From positions 1 to 64,000 of the forward strand of contig CAYSAM010000002.1 of the NCBI GenBank assembly GCA_964429015.1: 64,000 bases of DNA, read 5' to 3'. Source of the stretch: MFAQ01 sp964429015 (GTDB lineage: Bacteria > Patescibacteriota > Microgenomatia > UBA1400 > MFAQ01). The notes beneath the pieces are model-generated. The model was not told the origin of the DNA. It saw only the letters and a list, made by a program, of their open reading frames with translations, and searched no databases. Position numbers and translations under genes: made by a program. This document shows positions 1 to 7,382 of this stretch, piece after piece (position 1 is the first letter of the stretch; every line of letters starts with the position of its first letter).

Positions 1-150
1 TTTAAATCTCTCAGCAAAAGTCTCTATCTCTTGAACAGTCATCAAGTCACGAAAAAAAGCCTCTGCCTCCTTTACAGATTTTAGACTCAAAACCGCTTCA
101 AAAAGCACTTTTGTATCTTTATTTTTCCAGTTTTCAGTTTCTTTGCTCAT
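1..150 (-). CDS. YerC/YecD-type TrpR-family DNA-binding protein (3' part beyond window)
   Basis: Only the first 50 codons are inside the window; the frame is open to position 1. The visible residues include the stretch FFRDLMTVQEIETFAERFK, which matches the family signature of YerC/YecD proteins (TrpR superfamily, helical DNA-binding fold). The helix-turn-helix proper lies outside the window. Known members are small (about 100 aa) dimeric transcription factors; binding of tryptophan is not established for this subgroup. The ATG is preceded by a sigma-70-type promoter whose -10 overlaps a palindrome, which suggests autoregulation. Its position beside trpS and a Trp-type T-box operon makes a role in tryptophan control attractive, but that is inference. 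Confidence 0.75.
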   Translation of the reverse strand, partial: MSKETENWKNKDTKVLFEAVLSLKSVKEAEAFFRDLMTVQEIETFAERFK

Positions 151-163
151 GTTGTTTATTGTA

Positions 164-205
164 TTAACGTATTAACATGTTAACACAGAAATACAAACCT
201 GTCAA
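164..205 (-). promoter_or_regulatory. Promoter with overlapping palindromic operator for the TrpR-family gene
   Basis: On the minus strand a TTGACA box (200-205) is followed after 17 nt by TAACAT (177-182). The -10 lies inside the perfect palindrome TTAACATGTTAA (172-183), and a second overlapping copy TTAACGTATTAA occupies 164-175, so three TTAA units are phased across the -10 and start region. This layout is typical of a repressor operator; the downstream TrpR-family protein is the obvious candidate. The GTTAAC core also occurs in the enterobacterial trp operator, which may be coincidence. Confidence 0.6.
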
Positions 206-210
206 GTCAC

Positions 211-240
211 AAAAAAGCCCCCGATCTCTCGAGGGCAAAA
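211..240 (-). terminator. Intrinsic terminator after the DMT transporter
   Basis: GCCC (217-220) pairs with GGGC (233-236) in an imperfect hairpin around CCGA/TCGA arms. On the minus strand it is followed by six T (216-211). It separates the trpS-transporter unit from the TrpR-family gene. Confidence 0.6.
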
Positions 241-247
241 AACCAAA

Positions 248-1240
248 CTACATCTTCCGAATACGCACAATTCCCCACATCAGCAAAAAGGCACCAACCA
301 ACCGCAAAACCCACTCAGTTGCTGTCGCAGGAGCAGAAGGAAAAATGCTCGGCCAAACAAGTGATACCAAAACTGTTGCAAATACCGAAAAAATAATCTG
401 GCTCGTCATTACCAAATTTTTTGTGGTGGCATTGCTCAAAGCCAAGCCTTTATTGGCCAAGCTATTCGCCAAAAAAACTACCACCATCAAAAAAGAAATA
501 AACGGTACCGCTGTCAAGCTAGCTGCAAAAAGTCTTACATACTCGCCAAAGCTGCCCATGGCAACCGACGTCCCAACAGCAATAACCAAAGCAGCTACCG
601 TCAGCCAAAAAAAGCGCCAAAATCCATAGCTAATCGCGTCAGAGTCATCCACACCATCTTTACTTGCCAATTCACTGATTGCGTTCACCAAATTGTATCC
701 AAACAAAACAGTAATTAGCACCCCACCAGTCAAGCTAAAGTTCGCAGACTCCTTAAATGAAGCAATCGAAACACCAACAATCACAAGTAATACAGAGGGG
801 ACAAGTTTTCCAAACTGAATTCTCCCTCTCAGCGCATCGACTGCGGCAATATAAAGCACCGCAAGCGAAGACAGTGGTATCACAATAGAAGGATCAAGGG
901 TTCGAAGTGACCACAAATAGATCCCTGTTGCAATTGCCGACAAAATTCCAGAAACAATCGCCGTTTTGTGAGCTTTAGCAGACATCCCTTTAATTGACTT
1001 AAAAGATCCATCAATCATTTTTCCAATCGGAGTCTGACAAAGTAAAAAGTTAATTACCAAGCCCACAAACGATCCCATGGTCAAATAAACCAAAGTCGAA
1101 ACAAGCTTATCAGATGAAACGATCAGTTTGCTCATCACATATCCATCCCCAAGCTTATAAGCAACTGTAAGTAGCACGGCAAAAATCAACGGCAACAATG
1201 CGTTATCCAAACTTCGCCAGCTTGTATTTTTTGTGTTCAT
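248..1240 (-). CDS. DMT/EamA-like multi-pass membrane transporter
   Basis: A 330-aa, very hydrophobic protein with about nine or ten membrane segments in two similar halves, the layout of the drug/metabolite transporter superfamily. Upstream in-frame GTG/ATG codons overlap the trpS stop, but the ATG at 1240 is preceded by AGGAGA at 1245-1250 and is preferred. It follows trpS copy 1 directly and probably shares its promoter, which is compatible with amino-acid (tryptophan or analogue) import or export; the substrate cannot be read from the sequence. A terminator follows at 211-240. Confidence 0.7.
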   Translation of the reverse strand: MNTKNTSWRSLDNALLPLIFAVLLTVAYKLGDGYVMSKLIVSSDKLVSTLVYLTMGSFVGLVINFLLCQTPIGKMIDGSFKSIKGMSAKAHKTAIVSGILSAIATGIYLWSLRTLDPSIVIPLSSLAVLYIAAVDALRGRIQFGKLVPSVLLVIVGVSIASFKESANFSLTGGVLITVLFGYNLVNAISELASKDGVDDSDAISYGFWRFFWLTVAALVIAVGTSVAMGSFGEYVRLFAASLTAVPFISFLMVVVFLANSLANKGLALSNATTKNLVMTSQIIFSVFATVLVSLVWPSIFPSAPATATEWVLRLVGAFLLMWGIVRIRKM

Positions 1241-1260
1241 TTTTTCTCCTCGTGGATACA

Positions 1261-2277
1261 TCACCACAAATACATCGATTTTTTCATCCTTGCCAAAATT
1301 TCTTCTGCAATTTCACTTGCATTCTTAGTACCAGTCGCAACTATGCTTGCCAAATCGTAACTTTCATACTCCTTACGACGCTTTCGCATAGGCTCAAGCA
1401 TGTCGTTTAAAATTTCAGCAAGGCGCATTTTCAAAACCACATCCCCTACCTCACCAGCTCTGTACAGTTCTTTATAATGTTCCACTTCTACCTTATCTTT
1501 AGCAAAGGCATCAAAATAAACAAAAAGCGGATTACCTTCTACTTTACCAGGATCAGTTGGTTTTTTTCTACTCGGATCGGTATACATCTTCCTTACTTTC
1601 TTTACCACCTCATCTACCGAATCAGATAGATTAATGGCGTTCCCTTTGCTCTTGCTCATTTTTTCCTGACCATCAATCCCTACCAATCGTCCCACCTCAC
1701 CGACCATTGCCTCACAAGGCGTAAAAATGTCAGATTTATAAAGCTTGTTAAATCTCCGCGCCAACTCTCGGCTGTATTCCAAATGAGGAACTTGGTCTTG
1801 ACCAACAGGAACCAAAAGCCTACCTTGTCCCGGAATTGGAGATACCATACAAACATCTGCCGTCTGATCTACAGGGTAAGTCAAAAATCCCATACTTGGG
1901 TTTCTATTCCCCCGCATTTCATCCTTAATCGTCGGATTTCTTTCAATTTCACCAAGATTTGCAATCATCAGAAGATACTGAGAAATTTCAAATCTTGCTT
2001 TAACGCCGCTTTGCAAAACAAAGTGAACATTCTCTTTAAATGGATCAAGACCAACAGCCAACCAATCCAACACCACTTCTCGCACCGAATCACTAATAAG
2101 CTTCGGATTGTCCGCGTGTGTCGTTAAAGCCTGAACATCAGCCAATAAAAAGAAACAGTCATTATTTTGTTCTTGCGCTTGCAACCACATTTTAAGAGCA
2201 CCAACATAATGACCCAAGTGAAGCGATCCTGTCGTTCTCATACCAGTCAAAACACGATTATAATTTTTCTTCATCAT
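1261..2277 (-). CDS. trpS: Tryptophanyl-tRNA synthetase, copy 1
   Basis: A 338-aa class I synthetase of normal TrpRS length that charges tRNA-Trp. The HIGH-type motif is HLGH at residues 20-23 and the class signature KMSKS lies near residue 205; the TYPVDQTADV stretch is typical of TrpRS. Its start has an AAGGAG Shine-Dalgarno sequence and a good promoter upstream. A second, clearly different trpS lies at 45027-46028. Bacteria with two TrpRS genes often regulate one or use it for resistance to tryptophan analogues; this copy, coupled to a transporter and next to a Trp T-box operon, is the better candidate for the regulated form. Confidence 0.95.
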   Translation of the reverse strand: MMKKNYNRVLTGMRTTGSLHLGHYVGALKMWLQAQEQNNDCFFLLADVQALTTHADNPKLISDSVREVVLDWLAVGLDPFKENVHFVLQSGVKARFEISQYLLMIANLGEIERNPTIKDEMRGNRNPSMGFLTYPVDQTADVCMVSPIPGQGRLLVPVGQDQVPHLEYSRELARRFNKLYKSDIFTPCEAMVGEVGRLVGIDGQEKMSKSKGNAINLSDSVDEVVKKVRKMYTDPSRKKPTDPGKVEGNPLFVYFDAFAKDKVEVEHYKELYRAGEVGDVVLKMRLAEILNDMLEPMRKRRKEYESYDLASIVATGTKNASEIAEEILARMKKSMYLW

Positions 2278-2335
2278 CTCTCCTTTTTAAATTAAATTCT
2301 CAAAGTTCAGTAGTTTCTCCCTGTAAAATTATGTC

Positions 2336-2364
2336 ATCTTATTCCTTCTAACCTTTCATGTCAA
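2336..2364 (-). promoter_or_regulatory. Promoter of trpS copy 1
   Basis: TTGACA (minus strand, 2359-2364), 17-nt spacer, TAAGAT (2336-2341). Transcription would start near 2329 and give a leader of about 50 nt ending in an AAGGAG ribosome binding site. The leader is too short to hold a T-box. Confidence 0.65.
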
Positions 2365-2371
2365 ATATAAA

Positions 2372-2399
2372 TTGACAACAAGTCCAAAAATGATATCAT
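2372..2399 (+). promoter_or_regulatory. Promoter of the GNAT gene, near-leaderless
   Basis: TTGACA (2372-2377), 16-nt spacer, TATCAT (2394-2399). The predicted start of transcription is about 2406, practically at the ATG at 2408, so the mRNA would be leaderless. This promoter overlaps an upstream in-frame TTG (2372), which is therefore unlikely to be the start codon. Confidence 0.55.
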
Positions 2400-2407
2400 T
2401 CATTCAA

Positions 2408-3067
2408 ATGACATCAATCGAAACCGATGGATGGCGAAACAATGAAATCATTGTTAACGGTCAAACTCTCTCCGTTGAAAAAAATTCCAATTTTAAAAAA
2501 ATTGATATTGAAAAAAGAAAAATCATTGCCGCAGAGCTCACCCCTCTAACTGGTAAAGGTTTTTTAAAATCAGATCTTTACAGCAAAGAGCTCACCGATG
2601 ATGTCTTCAATCACGTCTTTTTTGCTCCCAGACTAACCATAGTAAGAAATAAAGAAAACTCACCCGTTGCTTTTGTTGCTTCAGAAATCAGAACTATTGA
2701 CGACCAAGCCTTATACGAGTTGGGTGGCATAATTATTGATCCCTCACTCCATGGATCTGGTCTCGCTTTTCGATTATTAAGAGATGAACTTTTAGAAACA
2801 AAGGCAGAGATTCTCATTCTCCGAACTCAAAACAAGAGAATGCTTGGTCTTGCTTCAAAATTGGCAGCACTAGACACCGAGCTAACCCTACACTTTGCTC
2901 CATATATATACCCAGGTAATCTAGATGGTTACATAAACAGAAATGTTTATCCTGGCGGCCACTCTCTCTATGAAGACGAAGCTGCATTTGCCCAAGACGC
3001 CATAGAGGATATAAACTGGCGCCAAGGTGATGCCTTAGTTGTTTGTGGCTGGGTAATTATCCCCTAA
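2408..3067 (+). CDS. GNAT-family N-acetyltransferase-like protein
   Basis: A 219-aa protein. The acetyl-CoA-binding signature of the GNAT fold is recognisable around residues 115-135: a beta strand (GGIIIDPSLHGSGLAFRLL) followed by a helix, with the Q/RxxGxG/A loop present in the altered form HGSGLA. Substrate unknown. The start at 2408 is chosen over the TTG at 2372 because the promoter covers the latter. It stands alone between trpS copy 1 (divergent) and the T-box operon, which has its own promoter 6 nt downstream of this gene's stop. Confidence 0.6.
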   Translation: MTSIETDGWRNNEIIVNGQTLSVEKNSNFKKIDIEKRKIIAAELTPLTGKGFLKSDLYSKELTDDVFNHVFFAPRLTIVRNKENSPVAFVASEIRTIDDQALYELGGIIIDPSLHGSGLAFRLLRDELLETKAEILILRTQNKRMLGLASKLAALDTELTLHFAPYIYPGNLDGYINRNVYPGGHSLYEDEAAFAQDAIEDINWRQGDALVVCGWVIIP

Positions 3068-3072
3068 AATTA

Positions 3073-3101
3073 TTGACAAGAAACTACATAAGTTGTATGC
3101 T
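3073..3101 (+). promoter_or_regulatory. Promoter of the T-box operon
   Basis: TTGACA (3073-3078), 17-nt spacer, TATGCT (3096-3101). The predicted start near 3108 falls just before Stem I of the T-box leader. Confidence 0.7.
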
Positions 3102-3107
3102 CTCTTC

Positions 3108-3342
3108 TAACAGCGTTTGAGTTGGGAGAATGGGCCCAACAAGCTGACTAGTGAACATCTCTTATAGAGAACAAGTAGCTAGTTCCGGCAGAGAACCGTT
3201 ATCATTTCTCAGACCGAAATCAGTTTTTACTCGAGCCGGTTATCAAGATTAATCTAGCAATAGATTAATAAAACAAGGTGGCACAGCGGAAATCCGCCCT
3301 TGAATGCTTATAAATTAATAGGCGCTCATGGGCGGCTTTTTA
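3108..3342 (+). promoter_or_regulatory. T-box riboswitch, apparent tryptophan (UGG) specifier, ultrashort Stem I
   Basis: Elements in order: Stem I, CAGC (3111-3114) with GCTG (3143-3146) and GTTGGG (3121-3126) with CCCAAC (3135-3140), closing an 8-nt loop AGAATGGG whose TGG (3131-3133) is the apparent specifier; a Stem II-like hairpin about 3146-3187 with GAA facing AGTA; a IIA/B-like hairpin with CCGTTATC (3196-3203); Stem III 3248-3269; the T-box 3275-3289, which is AAGG, bulge TGGCACA, GCGG, closed by CCGC and CCTT; and a terminator CCGCCC (3294-3299) with GGGCGG (3330-3335) plus T-run. The bulge TGGC needs a G73 tRNA, as bacterial tRNA-Trp has. The specifier in a terminal loop resembles the ultrashort Stem I class known for actinobacterial ileS. 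Confidence 0.85.
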
Positions 3343-3350
3343 TACAAAAA

Positions 3351-4823
3351 ATGGAAAAACTAAAACAAAAAACACTCGACATTGCCGAAATAAGGCTTGT
3401 CGGTGAACCATATCAAAAAAATGTTGATGGTGATGCAATAGATGCCACCAAAGTTATGGAAGTCTTAGCTTTCAATGAGAGCTATGCAGAAAGATTAAAA
3501 CAATCTATCGCAGAGAATTCAAAAAATCTTATCCCTCTAATTGAAGGTGGCTATTACGGTGTCGATGCCAAACTAAAAAAGGGCGAAAATCTAACCTACG
3601 AAGAAGCATTTTCCTTAATGACATTCGTCACCATGACCTCCAATCGCCAAATAAGGTCAGAGCTAGCTCAAAAAATTAAAGTTGGCGACACTAGCAAAGA
3701 AACACTAATGCTTCAAGGTGTTGCTCTACTTTCCGCGATGTCCACAAAAGAAGCTTTCGTTGGATTAACCCCAGAAGAAATAGCCGGGCTAACCGCAGCA
3801 ACATTAGAACTAGATACAATCGTAAAAATAAATGGTGAAGAACAGGTTTTTGGAATAGGTGGTATGGGCGGAGATAGGGGTTATCCCAAAAACGGTAACA
3901 ATTCAAAATTGTTTAGTCTGTCCACTATGAGCTCTGCTGTTCTTGCCAATTTTCAAAATGTCCACAAACACCACTCATACCCAAACACTTCAAAGGTGGC
4001 AGGTCAAACCGCTATCGAAGCTATTGGTGGTCGTTCAGACCAAAACTCATCCAAACAAATGGAATATCTCCAAAAAGAATCCGGATTGTTTATGTCCTCT
4101 TGCCATACCACAAGAACCTTACACACCATTTCACATCGCTTAAAAGGCGAAACTATCAATCACATTGTTGGCCCACTATCTATACCCATTGCCAAAGAAA
4201 CCACCGTAAACGCAATGATCGGCGTAAACGATAACGTCCACCCCGAAACAGTCATCAAATCTTTACAAATCCTTCAGGAAAAAAGTGTACAGTTCTATGG
4301 CAACAGTGTTGCTTTTTGTGGTCTTATTACCCAAGATTCAAATTCGCAAGATTTTCAAGAAAAGTCGTACTATCGTTCCCCAGAAACAAAACGCAAAGTC
4401 GTCCTAGATGAAGTCGCTCCTCCCCCATACGACACCCTAGCTTCTTTTTTGATAAAAGGTAAAAACATGGGTACCTATATTATCAGACCTACAGATTTTT
4501 TAGAACAATTATTTCTTGATCAAATTAATTTTAACCAACTACTCATACCAAACACCGCTGAAAGTATTCTTTCAGCTAATACCGACGCTGTAAGCGGAAA
4601 GGATTTGCCAAAATCCATCTACTTATCAATGACTGTTGCTCTGGGTCTTTTCACAAGATATTACGCCCATCTACCTGGTGCCCTAAATCCAACTACTGGG
4701 CGTGTGAACAGTCAAATGTTACAAGATGCTTTTCTAAAATCATTTGATGCGATAACAAGCGGTTTAGGAATAAAAAAACTCGAAGAATATATCCAAATGA
4801 GTTACGATGTAATCAAACAATAA
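3351..4823 (+). CDS. TrpD / thymidine phosphorylase-fold (glycosyltransferase family 3) protein
   Basis: A 490-aa protein. An N-terminal helical domain is followed near residue 165 by the glycine-rich loop GIGGMGGDRG, then KHHSYPNTSKVAG and NHIVGPLSIPI, which line up with the GTGGD, KHGN..SS and NLLGPL motifs of anthranilate phosphoribosyltransferase and relatives. It is 140-150 residues longer than TrpD, mostly through a C-terminal extension, and several substrate-loop residues differ, so classical TrpD activity is doubtful. The ATG at 3351 is chosen because the upstream TTG (3300) lies in the T-box terminator hairpin. It is the first gene of a three-gene operon controlled by tRNA-Trp charging. 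Confidence 0.7.
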   Translation: MEKLKQKTLDIAEIRLVGEPYQKNVDGDAIDATKVMEVLAFNESYAERLKQSIAENSKNLIPLIEGGYYGVDAKLKKGENLTYEEAFSLMTFVTMTSNRQIRSELAQKIKVGDTSKETLMLQGVALLSAMSTKEAFVGLTPEEIAGLTAATLELDTIVKINGEEQVFGIGGMGGDRGYPKNGNNSKLFSLSTMSSAVLANFQNVHKHHSYPNTSKVAGQTAIEAIGGRSDQNSSKQMEYLQKESGLFMSSCHTTRTLHTISHRLKGETINHIVGPLSIPIAKETTVNAMIGVNDNVHPETVIKSLQILQEKSVQFYGNSVAFCGLITQDSNSQDFQEKSYYRSPETKRKVVLDEVAPPPYDTLASFLIKGKNMGTYIIRPTDFLEQLFLDQINFNQLLIPNTAESILSANTDAVSGKDLPKSIYLSMTVALGLFTRYYAHLPGALNPTTGRVNSQMLQDAFLKSFDAITSGLGIKKLEEYIQMSYDVIKQ

Positions 4824-4829
4824 AACACA

Positions 4830-5681
4830 ATGAACAAGCTCACAAACCTTCTTGGCAAAAACCCATTAATGGGAATGATTCACTTTCCGCCTTTAGTTGG
4901 TTACCCAGACTATCCAGGTTTTTCTTACATTGCCAACAAAATGCTTAAAGAGGCTAAGGTATTAGAAAATGCAGGTTTTGATGCGATAATTATAGAAAAC
5001 AACTACGATACTCCACACTCAGAAAAAATTACTGCCTCATCTGCTGCCATGTTTGCTTCTCTTGCCAGACTACTCCAAGACAATATCAATGTTCCTCTTG
5101 GTCTAGATATTCTCTGGAATGACTACGAAACATCCCTAGCAATATGCGCTTCTACAAAAGCAAGTTTCTTTAGAGTACCTGCTTTTGTCGACACAGTAAA
5201 AACTAGCTACGGAATTATGAATGCAAAAGCCAAGGAGGTTATTGTCTTAAGAAAAAAACTCAATCTAGAACACATTGCCATTCTCGCAGATATCCAAGTC
5301 AAACATTCAGAAATGGTAGACAAAAACAAAACATTAACCCAATCTGCAACAGAGGCCATCTCTTGTGGAGCTGACGCTCTCATAATCACGGGAAAGTGGA
5401 CGGGAGACGCTCCAAAAATGGACGATCTAATTGAAGTAAGAAATGTAAGTGAAAGTTTTCCAATTATTATTGGTAGTGGGGCTACAAAAGAAAACTTAGC
5501 TTCTTTACTCAAATATGCTAACGGAATAATTGTAGGAACAGCATTAAAAGAAGGTGAATCACTTTCCAAAAAGAAAGAAATCAACCTTAAACCATTCGAG
5601 GCTTCCTTAAGCCAAAAAAAATGTGAGTCTTTCAAAAAAGAGTACCTTTTATGTCAAAAGAAAACATCCACTCAATCTTAG
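4830..5681 (+). CDS. BtpA-family TIM-barrel protein
   Basis: A 283-aa protein of the BtpA/SgcQ family: the opening MGMIHFPPLVGYP, the ENNYDTPHS stretch and the phosphate-binding-type C-terminal strand GSGATKENL...IIVGTALKEG are characteristic. Family members include BtpA, linked to photosystem I in cyanobacteria, and predicted sugar or nucleoside enzymes; no reaction is firmly known. It lies 6 nt downstream of the TrpD-fold gene and overlaps the next gene by 31 nt, so the three are translated together under the Trp T-box. A phosphoribosyl/ribosyl substrate shared with the upstream protein is a reasonable but untested guess. Confidence 0.75.
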   Translation: MNKLTNLLGKNPLMGMIHFPPLVGYPDYPGFSYIANKMLKEAKVLENAGFDAIIIENNYDTPHSEKITASSAAMFASLARLLQDNINVPLGLDILWNDYETSLAICASTKASFFRVPAFVDTVKTSYGIMNAKAKEVIVLRKKLNLEHIAILADIQVKHSEMVDKNKTLTQSATEAISCGADALIITGKWTGDAPKMDDLIEVRNVSESFPIIIGSGATKENLASLLKYANGIIVGTALKEGESLSKKKEINLKPFEASLSQKKCESFKKEYLLCQKKTSTQS

Positions 5682-6019
5682 ACCAGCCAAAATTTAAACC
5701 ATTTACTCAAGAATTTTGGTTCAACTCCAAAGGAGAACAATTATCTCGCCCAATCTTTGAAACCCAAATCAAACTCAAAAAAGGAACACTTGCCAGTTTT
5801 TTAGAAATTTTATCTTTCTATTCAGCTTCTCGTAATCCATTTTTTCTCGAATTTTATACCCCCACTGGCAGCTTGGTTGAAACGGAAATTAGAGGCTATC
5901 GAACCTCCTCAGAACATAGTGAAATCTACGACTTTCTCAATATCTTAGTTGCTCTATCACCAGAACAAGAGCAAGTATTCTTTCCTGTAGATATAGATCC
6001 CGAAACAGATAGCTATTAA
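5651..6019 (+). CDS. Hypothetical protein, third gene of the T-box operon
   Basis: A 122-aa soluble protein that I do not recognise. It is aromatic-rich in the first half (FTQEFWF) and ends in an acidic tail (DIDPETDS). It has no signal peptide, membrane segment or cysteine motif. The start overlaps the BtpA gene by 31 nt, which suggests translational coupling. Being under Trp T-box control it is presumably an accessory subunit or regulator of the two upstream proteins. Confidence 0.6.
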   Translation: MSKENIHSILDQPKFKPFTQEFWFNSKGEQLSRPIFETQIKLKKGTLASFLEILSFYSASRNPFFLEFYTPTGSLVETEIRGYRTSSEHSEIYDFLNILVALSPEQEQVFFPVDIDPETDSY

Positions 6020-6024
6020 CAGAA

Positions 6025-7338
6025 TTAATTAATTTTCTTAATCACTTCTTCCACACTCAATATCTCTTGTTCCCCCGTCTTCATATTCTTAAAGGCAATT
6101 TTTCTAAGTTTAACCTCATCCTCACCTATTATTACCACATAAGGCACGCCCACTTTATTAGCATAAATTAATTTTTTCTTAAACTTTTCGTCTTCAGTGA
6201 AAACTTCTGTTTTAATTCCAGCCTCTCTAAGTTTTGTTGCTACTTCCAAAGCAAAAGTTAAGTCGTTATCTAAAGTCAAAACCATCACCTTAGCTGGAGT
6301 ACTGCTTTCCGGCTCTATAATGCCGGCCGCCAAAAGCTGGCTAAAAAGTCTAGTAAGTCCAATCGAAATTCCTACTCCTGGGTGGCTAATATTGGTATAA
6401 CTCTCGGCCAGGTCGTCATATCTTCCTCCACTACAAACACTACCACTAATACGCTCGTCCAAAAGAACTGTTTCATAAACTGTTCCAGTGTAATAAGAAA
6501 GACCTCGAGCAATAGCCAGGTCAAGTTTCAAGTTTTTCTCAGGTACTCCAAACTCTCCCGCTTTTTCCAAAACAATCTCCAATTCGTTTACACCTTCAAT
6601 AAAGTTTGTATTATCTACTCCCATTTTTCTAAGTTTCTCAATTATTTCTTTATTGGTCCCAAAAATTCTTACAAACTCAATTACTTTATTGGCTCCAGCC
6701 AAATCCAAGCCTATTCTTACCAATTCGTCGATTACGCTTTCTTTGCCAATCTTCTCCAGTTTATCTACAATTCTAAGAACCTCATCTGTTTTTTCAGCGT
6801 AGCCAAAACTTTCCACCAAGCCAGTTAATACTTTCCTGTTACTAATTCGGATTACAAAGTCACCAAAGTTCAATTTACTAAAGAGACGATATATTACCGC
6901 TGGAATCTCAGCATCATTAATTAGCCCCAGCTTACCATTCCCAATTACATCAATGTCACACTGATAGAATTCCCTGTAGCGCCCTTTCTGTGGTCGCTCA
7001 CCTCTAAACACCTTGCCTACTTGATATCTACGAAAGGGAAAAGCCAAGTTTTGTCCATTCATAGCCACAAAACGAGCCAGGGGAACAGTTAGGTCAAACC
7101 GGAGAGACAAATCATCATCTCCCCTCTCAAACCTATATATCTCTTTTTTTGTATCTTCTCCGATTTTAGCGAGCAGCACATTCGAGTACTCAATCATCGG
7201 CGACTCCAAAGGAGTAAAACCAAACTCTTCGTAAGTTTCGCGGATTATCTGCAGATACTTATTAAACAAAATCTGCTCAGCTGGCAAAAGCTCCATAAAG
7301 CCCGACAATATCCTCGCCTCTGTTTTTTTATTTTCCAT
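6025..7338 (-). CDS. hisS: Histidyl-tRNA synthetase
   Basis: A 437-aa class II synthetase of normal HisRS length. Motif 2 is visible as FRGERPQKGRYREFYQCDID and the HisRS-specific ARGLSYYTGTVYE follows, with the arginine that activates histidine; the C-terminal 90 residues form the anticodon-binding domain. An in-frame ATG 13 codons upstream lies in a palindromic repeat (7350-7376), so the ATG at 7338 is preferred. No Shine-Dalgarno sequence is seen. It follows tyrS on the same strand with only the repeat between them. Confidence 0.95.
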   Translation of the reverse strand: MENKKTEARILSGFMELLPAEQILFNKYLQIIRETYEEFGFTPLESPMIEYSNVLLAKIGEDTKKEIYRFERGDDDLSLRFDLTVPLARFVAMNGQNLAFPFRRYQVGKVFRGERPQKGRYREFYQCDIDVIGNGKLGLINDAEIPAVIYRLFSKLNFGDFVIRISNRKVLTGLVESFGYAEKTDEVLRIVDKLEKIGKESVIDELVRIGLDLAGANKVIEFVRIFGTNKEIIEKLRKMGVDNTNFIEGVNELEIVLEKAGEFGVPEKNLKLDLAIARGLSYYTGTVYETVLLDERISGSVCSGGRYDDLAESYTNISHPGVGISIGLTRLFSQLLAAGIIEPESSTPAKVMVLTLDNDLTFALEVATKLREAGIKTEVFTEDEKFKKKLIYANKVGVPYVVIIGEDEVKLRKIAFKNMKTGEQEILSVEEVIKKIN

Positions 7339-7349
7339 ATTATTTTGTT

Positions 7350-7376
7350 TGTCATTCCTGCGAAAGCAGGAATCCA
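7350..7376. repeat. Intergenic palindrome, TCATTCCTGCGAAAGCAGG type
   Basis: ATTCCTGC (7354-7361), GAAA loop, GCAGGAAT (7366-7373): an 8-bp perfect hairpin between tyrS and hisS. The same motif is a common dispersed intergenic repeat in many bacterial genomes. Confidence 0.7.
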
Positions 7377-7382
7377 TAAATT

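Noticed and set aside
177..629. Plus-strand ORF of 150 aa opposite the DMT transporter
   Set aside because: It mirrors a hydrophobic minus-strand gene with a ribosome binding site, has no family similarity and runs through the terminator.
1261..2277. trpS copy 1 as a pseudogene because a second trpS exists
   Set aside because: Full length, both class I motifs intact, good promoter and ribosome binding site.
2372..2407. GNAT gene start at TTG 2372
   Set aside because: This TTG is part of a -35 TTGACA box; transcription would start near 2406.
3300..3350. Longer TrpD-fold protein starting at TTG 3300
   Set aside because: These codons lie in the T-box terminator stem; the ATG at 3351 follows the T-run.
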